From NCBI GenBank assembly GCA_905213155.1, contig CAJMHI010000023.1, forward strand, positions 1 through 28,942: DNA of 28,942 nt, written 5' to 3'. Below the pieces are notes generated by a model that searched no databases, had not been told where the DNA came from, and saw only the letters and a list, made by a program, of their open reading frames with translations. The translations under genes were made by a program, and so were the position numbers. The first letter of the stretch is position 1. Every line of letters begins with the position of its first letter. This document shows positions 8,679 to 16,376 of the stretch, one piece after another. This stretch comes from an uncultured Acidaminococcus sp. (GTDB lineage: Bacteria > Bacillota > Negativicutes > Acidaminococcales > Acidaminococcaceae).

Positions 8679-9206
8679 GTGAATTTTGCCGTTATCAAAA
8701 AAACGGACGTGGCTAACGGACCTGGCGTGCGGGTATCCCTGTACGTCAGCGGTTGCACCCACCATTGCAAAAACTGTTTTAACCAGGAGACCTGGGATTT
8801 TGCCTTTGGCAAGCCATTTACCGATGTCCAGGAAAAAGAGATCTTGGAAGCCCTTTCTCCCTCCTATATCCGGGGCTTTTCGCTACTGGGGGGAGAACCC
8901 TTTGAACCCGTCAACCAAAAGGTGCTGGTGCATCTCCTGAAAAAAATCCGGGAAACCTATCCCCACAAGACCATCTGGTGCTACAGTGGCTATCTCTATG
9001 ACGAAGATATGGTGGCAGGGCGCTTGGGAGATCCCGCCATCACACGGGAAATGCTAAGCTACATTGACATATTGGTGGACGGGGAATTTGTGGATGCCCT
9101 GAAAAATCTCAATCTCCGTTTTAAGGGCAGCGAGAACCAGAGAATCATTAATGTGCCCCGTTCTTTGCAGGATGGCTCCATCGTCCTGTGGGAAGGGGAA
9201 GAATAA
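8679..9206 (+). CDS. nrdG: Anaerobic ribonucleotide reductase activating protein NrdG (radical SAM)
   Basis: Radical-SAM activase that generates the glycyl radical on NrdD using a [4Fe-4S] cluster and SAM. The cluster motif CTHHCKNC gives Cys26, Cys30 and Cys33. LLGGEPF is the SAM-binding GGE motif, and the short 175-residue length is typical. The start is a GTG at 8679 behind AAGGGGG. It is the last gene of the nrdDG operon and is followed by strong hairpins. Confidence 0.97.
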   Translation: MNFAVIKKTDVANGPGVRVSLYVSGCTHHCKNCFNQETWDFAFGKPFTDVQEKEILEALSPSYIRGFSLLGGEPFEPVNQKVLVHLLKKIRETYPHKTIWCYSGYLYDEDMVAGRLGDPAITREMLSYIDILVDGEFVDALKNLNLRFKGSENQRIINVPRSLQDGSIVLWEGEE

Positions 9207-9215
9207 CGATAGATA

Positions 9216-9262
9216 AAGGGCTGCTGCAAGGGTAGAGAACCTATCCTTGCAGTAGCCCTTTT
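9216..9262. terminator. Terminator of nrdDG, possibly bidirectional
   Basis: A 16-bp stem: AAGGGCTGCTGCAAGG (9216-9231) pairs with 9245-9260 with one G-U, loop 13 nt, followed by TTTT. It starts 10 nt after nrdG. The complementary strand also ends in a T-rich stretch. Confidence 0.85.
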
Positions 9263-9279
9263 CAATTAACTAAGAAAGA

Positions 9280-9325
9280 CCGGTATGCCAGGGATTTTGT
9301 GATTGCGCCCAGCATACCAGTTTTT
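9280..9325. terminator. Second hairpin between convergent nrdG and the citrate transporter
   Basis: CCGGTATGC (9280-9288) pairs with GCATACCAG (9312-9320) with one mismatch, then T5 on the plus strand. On the minus strand the stem is followed by TCTTTCTT, so it may also end the transporter transcript. Confidence 0.6.
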
Positions 9326-9364
9326 GTATGTTTGCTATTGCGAGTATGGATTTGTCAGATTATC

Positions 9365-10699
9365 TTATAGATGGAACAGACCCAGCATTAAGCCGCCCAG
9401 GAGAGAGAACCAGGACAATACCCACAGCCGCGGGGTACAGAACTTTAACAGTTCTTTGATGGAGATTCCTGCCAAGCCGCAAGCCAGGAAGGTGGTCGCA
9501 GCATGCGGGGTTACCATAACGCCGTAGTTCTTGCCAATCAGCATGGCCATAGCCATATTGTGGGGATCTACACCAAATTGTTCGCCCACTTTGATGGCCA
9601 GCGGCATCAGTCCGAAGAAGTAGGAGTCGGTGCCCAGCATCATGCCGATCGGTACGGCGAAGAATCCAAATACATCCTGCAGATGGGGACCTAGTGCCGT
9701 AGGAACAATGTTAATCAGCATGGTGGCCATGGCTTTCATCATGCCGGATTTATCCAGTACACCCAGGAACACCCCGGAGGCCAGCAGAATCATAGGCATG
9801 GTCAGTGCGGTAGCAGCGTGCATTTTGATAGCACGGGCCTGGTCTTTGGCGGAATGGAAGTTTACCACCAGGGCTACAGCCAAACCAAACATGAAAGCGC
9901 CGTACAGAGGAATTTTGGTAAAGCACAGCAAGCCGATGACAAACAGGGTCAGGATTCCGTTGAACCAAATCATCTTTGGCCGTTTCATAAATTCTACATC
10001 GTCGCTGGACAAGGTATCGTCCTGGGATTCTTCATCCTCGTCGCTGCTTAAGCGGGCTGCATCCCCAGTGGGATTTAACCCGGCACCACGGCGTTTTTCC
10101 ATTAGTCCCATGTAGCCGGCGAAAATCATCAGGATCACCAGGCCAACGCCCTGCAAAGGAATGAGCTGCTGCCACAGTGCGTTAACATCGGCATTCAGCA
10201 CTACGCCGGTACGGGCAACAGGGCCGCCCCAGGGCAATAGGTTCATAATACTCATAGCGGCACCGATAATGCAGACCAGCACTACCGGACGCATGTGCAG
10301 CTTTTTGTAAATCGGCAGCATCGCCGGAATGGTAATCAAAAGGGTGGAAGCCAGTGCTCCATCCAAGTGGGAAATAACAGCGATGCAGGCGGTGGCAATT
10401 GTTACCATCATAATGTTGGTGCCGGCTTTTTTTACCAGCCAGTTCACCATGGGATCAAACAGTCCCATATCCCCCATCATGGAGAAGTAAACGATGGAGA
10501 AGATAAATAATACTGCAGTAGACCAGGTCTTAGCAACACCCGCTGTTACGAACTTGAAAATCTGGCTGGGACCAAAGCCGCAAATCAGGGCCGCCACAAC
10601 CGGAACCAGAACGAACAGAGGCACCGGATTGGATTTGCCACGGATCAAGGCAGCTACGATGAGAATAACCATCGCGAAACCAACAATGCCCAATAACAT
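9365..10699 (-). CDS. CitMHS-family citrate (metal-citrate) transporter
   Basis: Integral membrane secondary transporter, 444 aa, with about a dozen hydrophobic segments. The family-typical SHLDGA..ST stretch is present. The N terminus (MLLGIVGFAMV) resembles Bacillus CitM/CitH, which carry citrate complexed with Mg or Ca together with protons. The start is the ATG at 10699, preceded by AAAGGAGG seven bases away; an in-frame upstream start would add a lysine-rich, non-family tail. It lies downstream of citDEF on the same strand but behind two terminators and with its own promoter and regulator site, so it is a separate unit of the same regulon. The cation used cannot be read from sequence. 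Confidence 0.9.
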   Translation of the reverse strand: MLLGIVGFAMVILIVAALIRGKSNPVPLFVLVPVVAALICGFGPSQIFKFVTAGVAKTWSTAVLFIFSIVYFSMMGDMGLFDPMVNWLVKKAGTNIMMVTIATACIAVISHLDGALASTLLITIPAMLPIYKKLHMRPVVLVCIIGAAMSIMNLLPWGGPVARTGVVLNADVNALWQQLIPLQGVGLVILMIFAGYMGLMEKRRGAGLNPTGDAARLSSDEDEESQDDTLSSDDVEFMKRPKMIWFNGILTLFVIGLLCFTKIPLYGAFMFGLAVALVVNFHSAKDQARAIKMHAATALTMPMILLASGVFLGVLDKSGMMKAMATMLINIVPTALGPHLQDVFGFFAVPIGMMLGTDSYFFGLMPLAIKVGEQFGVDPHNMAMAMLIGKNYGVMVTPHAATTFLACGLAGISIKELLKFCTPRLWVLSWFSLLGGLMLGLFHL

Positions 10700-10787
10700 G
10701 ATTTTTCCTCCTTTAATCTTTTTAATTTTTTTCTTCCGAGAAATCTGTTTCGGAATCTGAAATAAAAGTGCATTCACCTTTACCTAG

Positions 10788-10796
10788 ATACTATCA
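10788..10796 (-). promoter_or_regulatory. Extended -10 promoter of the citrate transporter
   Basis: Read on the minus strand: TGATAGTAT, a TGn extension plus TAGTAT. No good -35 is present, as expected for an activator-dependent promoter. TTATATT (10816-10822) sits in the -35 region, as in the citD promoter. The 331-bp gap between citF and the transporter (10700-11030) holds this promoter, the regulator site and two terminators. Confidence 0.6.
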
Positions 10797-10839
10797 TAGT
10801 CAATTGTGAAAAACTAATATAAGTTCTGAAATAAAACAC

Positions 10840-10855
10840 ATAAGAAAATACTTAT
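10840..10855. promoter_or_regulatory. Predicted LysR-regulator site upstream of the citrate transporter
   Basis: Perfect palindrome ATAAG-N6-CTTAT, centred about -66 from the predicted start. The same palindrome stands at exactly the same distance from the citD -10. Confidence 0.65.
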
Positions 10856-10954
10856 AAACACGCAATAACGCAAGTAGCCATGCGGGTTTGCGGCATTGCT
10901 GACAATTGTTTTAAATGTACATAAAAAGAGATAATTTAAGGAAAATTTAAAAAG

Positions 10955-10974
10955 CCGGATATTTTTTTGTCCGG
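10955..10974 (-). terminator. Second, weaker terminator after citF
   Basis: Minus-strand hairpin CCGGA/TCCGG with an A-rich loop followed by CTTTTT. The stem is only 5 bp; it may act as a backup to the stronger hairpin upstream. Confidence 0.5.
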
Positions 10975-10985
10975 AAAAATAAAAG

Positions 10986-11015
10986 AAAAAAGGGACCGGC
11001 GAAAAGCCCGGCCCC
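10986..11015 (-). terminator. Intrinsic terminator of citDEF
   Basis: On the minus strand GGGGCCGG pairs with CCGGTCCC (one G-U) and is followed by six Ts, 16 nt after the citF stop. The G-U becomes an A-C mismatch on the other strand, which fits minus-strand use. Confidence 0.85.
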
Positions 11016-11030
11016 TGAAAAAACGATCGT

Positions 11031-12593
11031 TTAAAATTCTGCTTTCTTGACTTGCCGCACTACGTCCATGATGGACCCGTCACGGGCTTCAATAATGCCT
11101 ACAATCCGGTCGGAGAACTGTACAGGATCGGGCTGTCCTACGATTTTATAGGCCATATCCCGCAACTCTTCAATGGTGCAAAGGGGTAGATCTGTATCTT
11201 TTGCGGCGTCCAGCAGGTCCTGGCGCCGGGGGTTGATGGCGATCCCATATTCTGTGACCACTACATCCACCGTTTCACCCGGCGTGGTAACTGTGGTGCA
11301 TTCGGTGCAGATAGCAGGAATCCGGCCTTGGAGCAGGGGCGCAATGACAATGGTACATTTGGCGCCGGCCGCAGTATCCGGGTGACCGCCCTGGGCTCCG
11401 GTAATCACACCGTCAGAGCCAACCACAACGTTAACATTGAAATGGGTATCCACTTCTAATGCACCGAGAATCACATAGTCCAGTTTATTTACATAGGCGC
11501 CTTTGTTGAAAGGATCCGCATATTGGGACGTAGTGATTTCATAATGATTCGGGTTGGTTTTAATGTCCTCAATGGCAGCCATATCGAAATCCTGGGTATC
11601 GGCAATCTTGTCGATCAGGCCTTCGTGCTGCAGTTCGCAGATGGCCTGGGCAATGCCGCCCATTGCAAGGCCCATGTGGATATTGTCTTTCCGCAGATGT
11701 TCTGCCAGGTATTTGGTGGAGGCAATAGAGGCACCGCCTACCCCGGTCTGGTAGATAAAGCCTTCCTTGTACCAGGGCGTATGTACCATAAAGTCAGCCG
11801 TATATTTGGCCATGAGTAGTTTTCTCTGGTCCGTGGTGGGTTTGGCAGCCCCAGTGGCAATTTTGGTGGGATCGCCGATGGCGTCCACCTTAACCACATA
11901 GTCCACGTTGGTCATATCAATAGAGGCCGGCACATTGGGGAAAGAAACCAGCGTATCGGTGACTACAACCACTTTATCCGCATATTGGGCGTCAACGGCA
12001 GCATACCCCAGCACGCCGCAATCACTGCCGGACTGGCTGCCAATGGCGCGGCAGTTGCCCATATCATCGCTGGTAGGAGCGCCGATAAAGGAAATGTCGA
12101 TATGGGTTTCGCCAGTTTCAATGGCGCGGACACGGCCGCCGTGGCTTCTCATAATGGCCAGGCCTTTTAATTTGCCGTTAGAGATGGCTTCGCCGATTTT
12201 GCCCCGGACACCGGAAGCCTGGATGTTGGTGATGGTTCCATCTTCAATCATGGGAACAATGGGATTTTGGGCCTTTCCCAAAGAGGTGGCACAAATGGTC
12301 AAATCTTTAATACCCATCTTATGGACGGCTTCCATGACCATATTCACCACATAGTCCCCTTCCCGGAAATGGTGGTGAAAGCCCAGGGTCATACCATCTT
12401 TGATGCCGCATTTTTCCAGAGCTTCTTCAATGGAACCCAGGACTTTGCTGTAATGGGGGTCCACTACAGGGGCCACGGTATGGGTTGCTGCTTTATAGGC
12501 AGCCAGGTGATGCACATAACTGCCTTTGAACACGTCTTTTCCTGTGAGTTTCAGGATTTCTTCGGGAATTTCTCTGCCTACTGCGTTTCTCAT
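11031..12593 (-). CDS. citF: Citrate lyase alpha subunit (citrate:acetyl-ACP transferase) CitF
   Basis: Exchanges the acetyl group on the CitD acyl carrier for citrate, giving citryl-ACP and acetate. The 520-residue protein starts MRNAVGREIPEEIL and contains the CoA-transferase-like glycine-rich segments of the family (for example GVRGKIGEAISNGKL and TGAQGGHPDTAAGAK). The ATG at 12593 comes 1 nt after the citE stop, with AGGGGG upstream. An in-frame start at 12668 lies inside citE and adds non-family sequence. Third gene of citDEF. Confidence 0.97.
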   Translation of the reverse strand: MRNAVGREIPEEILKLTGKDVFKGSYVHHLAAYKAATHTVAPVVDPHYSKVLGSIEEALEKCGIKDGMTLGFHHHFREGDYVVNMVMEAVHKMGIKDLTICATSLGKAQNPIVPMIEDGTITNIQASGVRGKIGEAISNGKLKGLAIMRSHGGRVRAIETGETHIDISFIGAPTSDDMGNCRAIGSQSGSDCGVLGYAAVDAQYADKVVVVTDTLVSFPNVPASIDMTNVDYVVKVDAIGDPTKIATGAAKPTTDQRKLLMAKYTADFMVHTPWYKEGFIYQTGVGGASIASTKYLAEHLRKDNIHMGLAMGGIAQAICELQHEGLIDKIADTQDFDMAAIEDIKTNPNHYEITTSQYADPFNKGAYVNKLDYVILGALEVDTHFNVNVVVGSDGVITGAQGGHPDTAAGAKCTIVIAPLLQGRIPAICTECTTVTTPGETVDVVVTEYGIAINPRRQDLLDAAKDTDLPLCTIEELRDMAYKIVGQPDPVQFSDRIVGIIEARDGSIMDVVRQVKKAEF

Positions 12594-12594
12594 C

Positions 12595-13512
12595 TTATAA
12601 ATCCCCCTTATAGATACCGGCGGCCTTGGCCATGGCAATGGTCCGTTTGGCTCCATCGTAGAAAGCAATATCCAGCATCTTGCCGTTTAATTGGAATACG
12701 CCGATCCCCATTGCTTTTTTTGTGTCAATTTCCCGTACCACAGCTTCTGCCCAGCGGATTTGTTTTTCAGACGGGGTGAAAATCTCATGGCAGACAGGAA
12801 TCTGACGGGGATTGATAATGGATTTGCCGTCAAAACCCATTTGTTTAATGGTTTCCACGTCCTTGCGGAAGCCTTCCATGTCGTCCAAATCGGTGTACAC
12901 CGTGTCAAAGCACATCCGTCCGGTGGCACGGGCGGCAATCACGATCTGCTGCCGGGCGCCCATAAGTTCTACGCCGGATTTGGAGATGCTGGTTTGCAGA
13001 TCCCGGGTGTAGTCCCCGCCGGATAAAGCAACACCAAACAGCCGGTCAGAAGCCTGACAGATTTCTACCACGTTTAATAATCCTTTGGTGGATTCAATGG
13101 CGGCCATAATCAAGGTGCTGCCGATGGGACGGTGGAATTCTTTTTCCGCAGCTAAAATAGCCGTTTCCAGCGTGTGAACATCTTTGGCTGATTCGGTTTT
13201 AGCCAGGCGAATGGTATCGCAGCCGCCGGCTACGCAGACCCGCACATCCTCTTTCCAGTGGGGGGTTTCCAATCCATTGATCCGGACCACTCTTTCACAG
13301 CCGTGATAATCGATTTCCTTCAGGGCATGGAATAGGGAATAGCGTGCGGCGTCTTTTTGGTTTTCTGCCACAGCATCTTCCAGGTCCAGCATGATGGAAT
13401 CCGGTTTATACACATACGGATCCTTGATCAGGCTGGGTTTCTGTGCGTTTAAGAACATCATAGATCTTCTCAGACGTTTGAAGTTGGGGTTGGTATTAAT
13501 GATCTCGCTCAT
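12595..13512 (-). CDS. citE: Citrate lyase beta subunit (citryl-ACP lyase) CitE
   Basis: Cleaves citryl-ACP to oxaloacetate and acetyl-ACP. The 305-residue protein shows the HpcH/CitE aldolase barrel motifs: RRSMMFLNAQ at the N terminus, DSIMLDLEDAV, VRINGLETPHW, and the acidic Mg site region AAIESTKGLL. The ATG at 13512 starts 1 nt after citD and has GGGAGG upstream. A longer in-frame start at 13584 would lie inside citD. Confidence 0.97.
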   Translation of the reverse strand: MSEIINTNPNFKRLRRSMMFLNAQKPSLIKDPYVYKPDSIMLDLEDAVAENQKDAARYSLFHALKEIDYHGCERVVRINGLETPHWKEDVRVCVAGGCDTIRLAKTESAKDVHTLETAILAAEKEFHRPIGSTLIMAAIESTKGLLNVVEICQASDRLFGVALSGGDYTRDLQTSISKSGVELMGARQQIVIAARATGRMCFDTVYTDLDDMEGFRKDVETIKQMGFDGKSIINPRQIPVCHEIFTPSEKQIRWAEAVVREIDTKKAMGIGVFQLNGKMLDIAFYDGAKRTIAMAKAAGIYKGDL

Positions 13513-13513
13513 A

Positions 13514-13813
13514 TTATAGGACCTCCCAGGGGTTTGGCGTATCCGGATCTTCGTTGAGGGAACGGTATACCGCGCCTTCCACACGTGCTTTTAACGTGCA
13601 GTCCAGGGCACCTTTGTCCACAACGGAAACCTTGGCGTTTTTGACGTCCAGTTTCTTCAGGGTTTCCAGGACTACGGCCTTAATCTGGCGCCCATACTGA
13701 TGAATTACGCTGCTGTCAATGGTGAGCTCAATGCCGCCGGTTGCGGGTTCCACGGTAATCTGGGCATCGGAGGACTCCAGTGTGCCCGCCATGGCTGCCT
13801 TCTTCAATTCCAT
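13514..13813 (-). CDS. citD: Citrate lyase gamma subunit (acyl carrier protein) CitD
   Basis: Small acyl carrier of citrate lyase that bears the phosphoribosyl-dephospho-CoA group on a serine. With the ATG at 13813 the protein is 99 aa and the modified serine in AGTLESSD falls at position 14, the same number as in Klebsiella CitD. This supports the ATG over a TTG two codons upstream at 13819. AAAGGAG lies nine bases upstream. First gene of citDEF. Confidence 0.96.
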   Translation of the reverse strand: MELKKAAMAGTLESSDAQITVEPATGGIELTIDSSVIHQYGRQIKAVVLETLKKLDVKNAKVSVVDKGALDCTLKARVEGAVYRSLNEDPDTPNPWEVL

Positions 13814-13877
13814 GTACAATCACTCCTTTACGAAAATACGCACAATAGGGTTGGTTTGTTTATATCATTACATAGTA

Positions 13878-13886
13878 ATAGTATCA
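13878..13886 (-). promoter_or_regulatory. Extended -10 promoter of citDEF
   Basis: Minus-strand TGATACTAT: TGn extension plus TACTAT, with no good -35. TTATATT (13906-13912) sits in the -35 region. Predicted start near 13871 gives a leader of about 58 nt. Confidence 0.6.
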
Positions 13887-13896
13887 CGGGAAAAAA

Positions 13897-13925
13897 TGGA
13901 AATCGAATATAAATAATGATATAAT
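13897..13925 (+). promoter_or_regulatory. Promoter of the LysR regulator gene
   Basis: TGGAAA (13897-13902), a 17-nt spacer and a perfect TATAAT (13920-13925). Start predicted near 13932, inside the regulator palindrome at 13930-13945, which suggests autorepression. Confidence 0.65.
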
Positions 13926-13929
13926 CTTC

Positions 13930-13945
13930 ATAAGACATTTCTTAT
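13930..13945. promoter_or_regulatory. Predicted LysR-regulator site between citD and the regulator gene
   Basis: Perfect palindrome ATAAG-N6-CTTAT, centred about -66 from the predicted citD start and covering the predicted start of the divergent regulator gene. LysR recognition sites usually sit near -65. Confidence 0.7.
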
Positions 13946-13963
13946 TTAAACGCGGAAAAGCCC

Positions 13964-13988
13964 TGCGGATGCGGGGATCCGCATTTTT
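13964..13988 (+). terminator. Terminator-like hairpin in the leader of the LysR gene
   Basis: TGCGGAT (13964-13970) pairs perfectly with ATCCGCA (13977-13983) and is followed by TTTTT. It lies between the predicted promoter and the regulator gene, so it would attenuate that transcript unless bypassed. Confidence 0.5.
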
Positions 13989-14059
13989 GCAAATTGTTTC
14001 AAATAACACGAAAATAAGATTTCTTTAGTCGTAGGGCGGACGCAGTCCCTGGAGGGGTT

Positions 14060-14971
14060 ATGAATCTAAAGCATGCGCAATACATTATGGAAATTATTAA
14101 AGAGGGCAGTATCACCAATGCCAGCAAGACCATGCACGTGTCACAGCCGGCACTGTCCCAGACCATCAAGGCGGTGGAAAAATACCTGGGAGCACCGATC
14201 TTTTTGCGCAATACCAATCCCATTGTGCTCACAGAAGCGGGGAAAAAATATATTGCTGCTGTGAAACAGGTGATTACCATCAGCAGCAACTTGCTCCACG
14301 AGGTGGCCGATATCCAGTACGAAGGCTATGGCAGCCTGAAACTGGGCATCCCTGTACAGCGAGCAATGCAGATGCTGCCCAAGGTGATGCCGGTGTTTCA
14401 TAAGCACTATCCACACATTAAGTTGGAAATTTCTGAGGCGGGCAGCAATATTACCGAAAATGAAGTATTAAATGGGGGCGTGGATCTGGCGGTCCTTACC
14501 ACGGTGCCTACAAACGATGAACTGGCCTACGAACTGGTGGAAACAGAAGACGTAATGCTGGTAGCCAATAAGAAAACCCAGCTGGCGCAGCGCATCCCGG
14601 ATGCCACGCCGATTTACATTACAGAAGCCAAGAACGAGGAATTTATTTCCATCCTGGAAGGGCACAATGTGCGGCGGGTGCAGGATACACTCTTTAGCGT
14701 CTATGAAGTAAAGCCCACCATTGCCCTGGAAACCAGTTCTATTGAAGTGGGAAAACGTATGGTGTCCAGTATGAAAGCGGTGTTTATCTGTCCGGATGTG
14801 TATCTGGATCCCTATTTTCTCTCACAGCACCAGTGCGTCGTGTATCCTTTATTGGGGATTGCTAATAAACGCTACTGCTATGTGTGCTGCCGAAAAGACG
14901 CCTATCTGAGCCCCTATGCCAGGGCGTTAATTGAACTGATTCGTACCATGGGCAGAAGCAGGAAGGAATGA
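14060..14971 (+). CDS. LysR-family transcriptional regulator, probable activator of the citrate genes
   Basis: A 303-residue LysR-type protein: an N-terminal winged helix-turn-helix (residues 1-60, recognition segment ASKTMHVSQPALSQTIKAVE) and a periplasmic-binding-like effector domain (about 90-295). It is divergent from citDEF and directly upstream of citXG, so citrate or a related metabolite is the likely effector; this is inference. Paired palindromes at 10840 and 13930 are its predicted sites. The Shine-Dalgarno GGAGGGG is close to the ATG. The stop overlaps the start of citXG (ATGA), linking regulator and cofactor enzyme translation. Confidence 0.9.
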   Translation: MNLKHAQYIMEIIKEGSITNASKTMHVSQPALSQTIKAVEKYLGAPIFLRNTNPIVLTEAGKKYIAAVKQVITISSNLLHEVADIQYEGYGSLKLGIPVQRAMQMLPKVMPVFHKHYPHIKLEISEAGSNITENEVLNGGVDLAVLTTVPTNDELAYELVETEDVMLVANKKTQLAQRIPDATPIYITEAKNEEFISILEGHNVRRVQDTLFSVYEVKPTIALETSSIEVGKRMVSSMKAVFICPDVYLDPYFLSQHQCVVYPLLGIANKRYCYVCCRKDAYLSPYARALIELIRTMGRSRKE

Positions 14972-16374
14972 ACTCTGTGATGAAAAAAGAACCTCGTATC
15001 CATCTGCCTGGAGAGGCGGTGGAAGTGGCAGATATGCTGCAGGCCCGGGACGGACGGGCGGCTGCCCAGAAAAAACTTTTGGCAAAGTATGGGCAGCCCC
15101 TTTTGTGTTTTACCATGAATATCCCAGGCCCTGTAAAAACTTCCCTTTTGATCCGCCTGGGCTTTCTGGAAGGCGTGCGCAGACTGGAAACGGCCTTTTT
15201 AAAAGCAAAAATCCCTGTTTTGTACAAAAAACGGATAGCATATAAAACAGGCTATGAAGAATATTATGTGCTGCAGGGAGATGCCCGGGAGATTAAGAAA
15301 AACGCAGCGGAGATTGAAAACCAGGACCGTGTGGGGCGGCTCTTTGATATGGACGTGCTGGACATAGACGGAAGAAAGCTGTCCCGCACCGAGCTGGGTC
15401 TGCCCGGCCGCCTTTGCCTTGTGTGCGATGAACCGGCGCAAGCCTGTGCCCGGAGCCGGAAGCATGCGGTGCCCGTACTGGTGCGCAAAATTCACCGAAC
15501 GCTGTGGGAAATGCTGCAAGGCTGGACGGAAAAAGCACTCTTGTCTGGCCTTTTGGGAGAAGTCTATGCCACACCCAAACCGGGCCTGGTGGATCGGAAT
15601 AATCCTGGCGCCCACAAGGATATGGATGTAGAAACTTTCGAAAAAAGTACGCAAGCCATTTTGCCCTATTTGCTGCAAATGGGAGAAAAAGGCTGGGACT
15701 GGACTGGTACGGGGACGGAACTATTTACAGCCCTGCGGCCTTTGGGGGCGGCGGCAGAAAAAGCGATGTTTCTTGCTACGAATAATGTAAATACCCATAA
15801 AGGCATTATTTTTTCTCTGGGGCTTGTGACCAGCTTCGGTTTGTGGCAGTTGGCCCAAACTGGAAATTTTGACAGTGAACGCATATTGCGTTGCATTGGG
15901 CAAAGCGTAAGCCCGGTGCTGGAAAAAGATTTTGCGAAAATTGATCCCTTTCATCCCCATACCCACGGGGAAATCCTGTATATCAGGCAAGGTATCCGGG
16001 GCATCCGGGGAGAGGCGATGGACGGATTTCCGGCCGTGCAGATGATTGCCCTGCCCATGCTAAGAAAATTGCAGCAAGAGGGCTGGGACAAGGAAAAAGC
16101 CTATGTCCAGACTTTGTTACGTTTACTGTCCCAGGTGGAAGACAGCAATATTATCAGTAGGAGCAATCTCATAACGCTGCAGTGGGCCCAAAAAGAAACC
16201 CGGAACGTTCTTGAAAAGGGCGGCGCCGCCACAGCAGAAGGCCTTGCAGCGGTGTGGCAGCTCAATGAAAAGTTCGTGGAGAAAAATATCAGTCCGGGAG
16301 GCTGTGCGGACCTCTTGATTTTGTCCATATACCTGCTTACAATGGAAGATAGTCTGAAAGAAAAGAAGGGATAA
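14968..16374 (+). CDS. citXG: CitX-CitG fusion: citrate lyase prosthetic group transferase and triphosphoribosyl-dephospho-CoA synthase
   Basis: Two enzymes in one 468-residue chain. The N-terminal CitX part (about residues 1-180, with GRLFDMDV at 123-130) transfers the phosphoribosyl-dephospho-CoA group to CitD. The C-terminal CitG part (about 185-460, opening with TPKPGLVDRNNPGAH from residue 202, and containing NVNTHKG) makes the precursor from ATP and dephospho-CoA. CitX-CitG fusions are known, for example in Haemophilus. The ATG at 14968 overlaps the regulator stop; a second ATG at 14980 is poorly spaced from the AGGAAGGA. alr follows after 2 nt. Together with citC, the lyase maturation set is complete in this window. 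Confidence 0.94.
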   Translation: MNSVMKKEPRIHLPGEAVEVADMLQARDGRAAAQKKLLAKYGQPLLCFTMNIPGPVKTSLLIRLGFLEGVRRLETAFLKAKIPVLYKKRIAYKTGYEEYYVLQGDAREIKKNAAEIENQDRVGRLFDMDVLDIDGRKLSRTELGLPGRLCLVCDEPAQACARSRKHAVPVLVRKIHRTLWEMLQGWTEKALLSGLLGEVYATPKPGLVDRNNPGAHKDMDVETFEKSTQAILPYLLQMGEKGWDWTGTGTELFTALRPLGAAAEKAMFLATNNVNTHKGIIFSLGLVTSFGLWQLAQTGNFDSERILRCIGQSVSPVLEKDFAKIDPFHPHTHGEILYIRQGIRGIRGEAMDGFPAVQMIALPMLRKLQQEGWDKEKAYVQTLLRLLSQVEDSNIISRSNLITLQWAQKETRNVLEKGGAATAEGLAAVWQLNEKFVEKNISPGGCADLLILSIYLLTMEDSLKEKKG

Positions 16375-16376
16375 GC

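Noticed and set aside
7905..8765. Long open frame (286 codons) on the minus strand opposite nrdD.
   Set aside because: It lies opposite strongly conserved nrdD codons, has low-complexity composition and no ribosome site; a mirror of codon bias.
10734..10755. Inverted repeat TTCCGA/TCGGAA in the leader of the citrate transporter.
   Set aside because: Only 6 bp, not followed by Ts on the minus strand, and no link to an antiterminator.
11908..12354. Open frame on the plus strand opposite citF.
   Set aside because: Antisense to a well-conserved gene, no ribosome site, no recognisable protein.
13867..13879. Perfect palindrome ATTAC-ATA-GTAAT near the citD start.
   Set aside because: It overlaps the AT-rich region at the predicted citD -10 and start point and has no counterpart at the transporter promoter, so a separate operator is not supported.
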